Program-made: the position numbers and the translations under genes
The notes under the pieces: generated by a model
Seen by the model: only the letters and a program-made list of their open reading frames with translations
Database searches by the model: none
Told to the model about the DNA's origin: nothing
Part shown: positions 62,501 through 64,000 of the stretch, in pieces
Layout: every line of letters begins with the position of its first letter
Position numbering within the stretch: position 1 is the stretch's first letter
Assembly: GCF_008124605.1 (NCBI RefSeq)
Contig: NZ_VRYN01000001.1
Coordinates: 422,772-486,771 of the forward strand
Direction: 5' to 3'
Source of the DNA: Halobacterium salinarum DSM 3754
GTDB taxonomy: Archaea; Halobacteriota; Halobacteria; Halobacteriales; Halobacteriaceae
Length of the DNA stretch: 64,000 nucleotides

Positions 62501-63478
62501 CTAGTCCGCGGTGGGGCGAGCGCCCTCGGTCCAGAACGCCGACTCCGGCCGCAGGTCCTCCACCCACGTGTCCTCATCGCGGGCGAGCAGCGCCACCCGC
62601 GAGGCGGGCTGCTCCCGGAGCACCGAATGCGGCAGGTGTGTTTTGACCGCGCGAGCGAACGCGAGGACGTCCTCGTGGTCGGGCATCGCCGCCCGCCCCA
62701 AGCGGTCCCGGCTATCCCCGACGTGCATGTACGCCTTGAGCTCCACGAAATCGGGGGCCGCACGCTCGAAGAACCCGGCGTACCAGTCCGGGTTCGCCAT
62801 GTTCTGGCCGCCGACCAGCGTCGTCCGCAACACGGTCCTGGTGTCGTCTTTCGCGTGCAGCACGTCCATCGTGTCCACGAGGCGCTCCCAGGCGTCGTCC
62901 TCGGTCGCCCCCACCACGTCGTCGAACGTCGCGCGCTCGGGCGCATCGACGGAGACGTACAGCTGCGTCGGATCGCACTCCCGGAGCACCGCCGGGCGGG
63001 TGCCGTTGGACACCAGGAACGTCGTCAACCCCCGGTCGTGGAACGCCTCGATGAGTTCGGGCAGGTGGGGGTACAGCGTCGGCTCGCCGTCCAGGGAGAT
63101 GGCGACGTGGCGGGGCTCCATCGCCTCCTCGAAGCGCTCTCTGGGCACCTCGTCGTTGCCGCCGAACCCCGACAGCAGCTTCCGCTGGAGGCGGATCGAG
63201 GCGTCCACCACGGCCTCGGGGTCGTCCCACGCCACGCCGTCGAGCTCGTAGGTGTGCCCGGAGTGGTCCCGCCAGCAGAACACGCACCGCTCGTTGCACC
63301 GCACCACCGGCGTCATCTGGATGCACCGGTGGGACCGGATCCCGTAGAACGCGTGCTTGTAACACGTGCCCTCGCCGCGCATCGCGTTCGCAGTCCAGCC
63401 ACACGTCTGGGCGGCCGTGTGGTTCTCGTGGTGGTAGTCCGGGTCGTCCACCTGTTTCGGACCGTCCGACTCGCTCAT
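62501..63478 (-). CDS. taw1: 4-demethylwyosine synthase (TYW1)
   Basis: 325 residues from the ATG at 63478. The radical-SAM motif CxxxCxxC is Cys61, Cys65 and Cys68, and three more cysteines (26, 39, 52) match the second cluster of TYW1. It converts m1G37 of tRNA-Phe to 4-demethylwyosine using pyruvate. The protein is near the normal archaeal length of 310-340 residues. Confidence 0.95.
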   Translation of the reverse strand: MSESDGPKQVDDPDYHHENHTAAQTCGWTANAMRGEGTCYKHAFYGIRSHRCIQMTPVVRCNERCVFCWRDHSGHTYELDGVAWDDPEAVVDASIRLQRKLLSGFGGNDEVPRERFEEAMEPRHVAISLDGEPTLYPHLPELIEAFHDRGLTTFLVSNGTRPAVLRECDPTQLYVSVDAPERATFDDVVGATEDDAWERLVDTMDVLHAKDDTRTVLRTTLVGGQNMANPDWYAGFFERAAPDFVELKAYMHVGDSRDRLGRAAMPDHEDVLAFARAVKTHLPHSVLREQPASRVALLARDEDTWVEDLRPESAFWTEGARPTAD

Positions 63479-63679
63479 TACCGATGGGGTCGGACGTGAC
63501 ACGCATAACACCACGGAACTGGACCGCCACCGGAGGGCAGTCCAACCCACCGACCGGAAGCGAGTCCGGCGGTGGCGGCATTGGTTCAACTATCGGCGGT
63601 CTCGTGGGTGCGATGGGGGCGTGCCTCTGTCGAGTCCTTCTGGAGGGCGGGTGACGGACAAACAGTGTGGAGTCGCCGG

Positions 63680-63787
63680 CTACAGCGGCGCGCCGACGTA
63701 CGCGAGCACGCCGTACGTGACCCCGAGCACGACCAGCACGTAGAGCAGCAGCCATCCAGTTGACATTGAATCGCGTTCCGTTGGCAT
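63680..63787 (-). CDS. 35-residue single-helix membrane protein
   Basis: A complete small frame from ATG (63787) to TAG (63680): a polar N-terminus, then a strong hydrophobic helix (about 11-32) rich in Leu and Val. It begins 26 bp after the stop of the partial gene at the window end, on the same strand. Small stand-alone helices of this sort often accompany larger membrane proteins. Not recognised. Confidence 0.55.
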   Translation of the reverse strand: MPTERDSMSTGWLLLYVLVVLGVTYGVLAYVGAPL

Positions 63788-63813
63788 ACCTGAGTGTCGG
63801 AGGACGCTGTCGC

Positions 63814-64000
63814 TTAACGCTTCCCGTTCGACCCGAGCAACCCACCGGTGAGCCGCCACAGGATCGAGGCGTCCCGTGTCTGGTCGTCGCCGGTCGCCGC
63901 GCCGGCACCGCTGCCGTCGTCGGTGGGCGCTTCGGACGGCGCGGATGCAGCCATCAGCCCCGAAGCGGCGTCACCGCTGGCGTCCCCATCACGGAACGAC
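63814..64000 (-). CDS. C-terminal part of an acidic protein (cut by window edge)
   Basis: The frame is open from the window end to the TAA at 63814-63816. The visible part is about 61 residues: an acidic, Ala/Gly/Asp-rich linker, then a short conserved-looking end (WRLTGGLLGSNGKR). No domain can be named. A start inside the window (ATG at about 63949-63951) is possible, but the frame continues upstream, so it is probably a longer gene. Confidence 0.5.
   Translation of the reverse strand, partial: SFRDGDASGDAASGLMAASAPSEAPTDDGSGAGAATGDDQTRDASILWRLTGGLLGSNGKR

Noticed and set aside
1-64000. CRISPR array, insertion sequence, prophage or integrase genes
   Set aside because: No regularly spaced repeats, transposase motifs, terminal inverted repeats or phage structural genes are seen. 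The only tRNA gene has no flanking duplication of its 3' end that I can detect.

Overview
The window looks like a core chromosomal segment of an extremely halophilic archaeon, most likely Halobacterium (H. salinarum-like). The evidence is very high G+C, strongly acidic proteins rich in Asp and Glu, Tat-type lipoprotein signals, archaeal TATA boxes about 24-34 bp upstream of start codons (leaderless transcription), a fused Kae1-Bud32 gene, archaeal translation and transcription factors, CarS for archaeal lipids, CTP-type riboflavin kinase, TiaS, TYW1 and the haloarchaeal regulator GfcR. The gene order agrees with what I recall of the H. salinarum chromosome, but I could not check this.

Layout. 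1-1925: two-component pair (HalX-like response regulator, PAS/GAF histidine kinase). 2279-3601: lipoprotein, a 31-residue microprotein and a PIN-like protein, all overlapping. 3616-9593 (minus): information-processing cluster running aIF2-gamma, PIN protein, RNA polymerase E' (Rpo7), Spt4, dephospho-CoA kinase, S24e, S27ae, Kae1-Bud32, DUF5808, RdgB. 9716-12836: DUF5787 protein, metallo-hydrolase, AAA ATPase. 12906-17200: Agl23-like membrane protein, thiolase, dolichyl-phosphate-type glycosyltransferase and GtrA. 17211-22041: Na+/H+ antiporter, acyl-CoA ligase, metallo-hydrolase. 22159-27858: SerRS, Tsr3, L40e, Nudix, GNAT, metallo-hydrolase, DUF5786, DUF99 and uracil-DNA glycosylase. 27862-30746: PhnDCE ABC transporter.

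30898-38223: HisH, SWIM protein, Trm1, PAP2 phosphatase, glutamine synthetase divergent from an Lrp regulator, thermosome subunit. 38480-43624: DUF418 protein, tRNA-Ser(GGA), an ilvA-ridA-small membrane protein cluster, an orphan lipoprotein and citrate synthase. 43735-51522: tandem PhoU/TrkA-C protein, aspartoacylase-like protein, threonine-synthase-like protein, TiaS, a COG1395-type HTH protein, MscS channel, glutaredoxin. 51588-55994: NCS2 purine/pyrimidine permease, GfcR, PyrE, CarS, proline dehydrogenase. 56066-61004: DUF502 protein, IlvE and two convergent NhaC-family antiporters. 61081-64000: RibB and the riboflavin kinase/regulator RbkR, TYW1, and two small or partial genes.

Functional themes are translation and tRNA modification (Kae1-Bud32, Trm1, TiaS, TYW1, Tsr3, SerRS), amino acid and nitrogen metabolism (GlnA/Lrp, IlvA/RidA, IlvE, ProDH, HisH) and ion homeostasis (three Na+/H+ antiporters, MscS, PhoU/TrkA-C). 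I see no insertion sequence, prophage or CRISPR array. The least explained items are short inverted repeats placed between TATA box and start codon of ilvA, ridA and nhaC, two mutually exclusive hairpins around a G-rich tract at 2015-2073, the 31-residue coupled microprotein, and several haloarchaeal proteins of unknown function.
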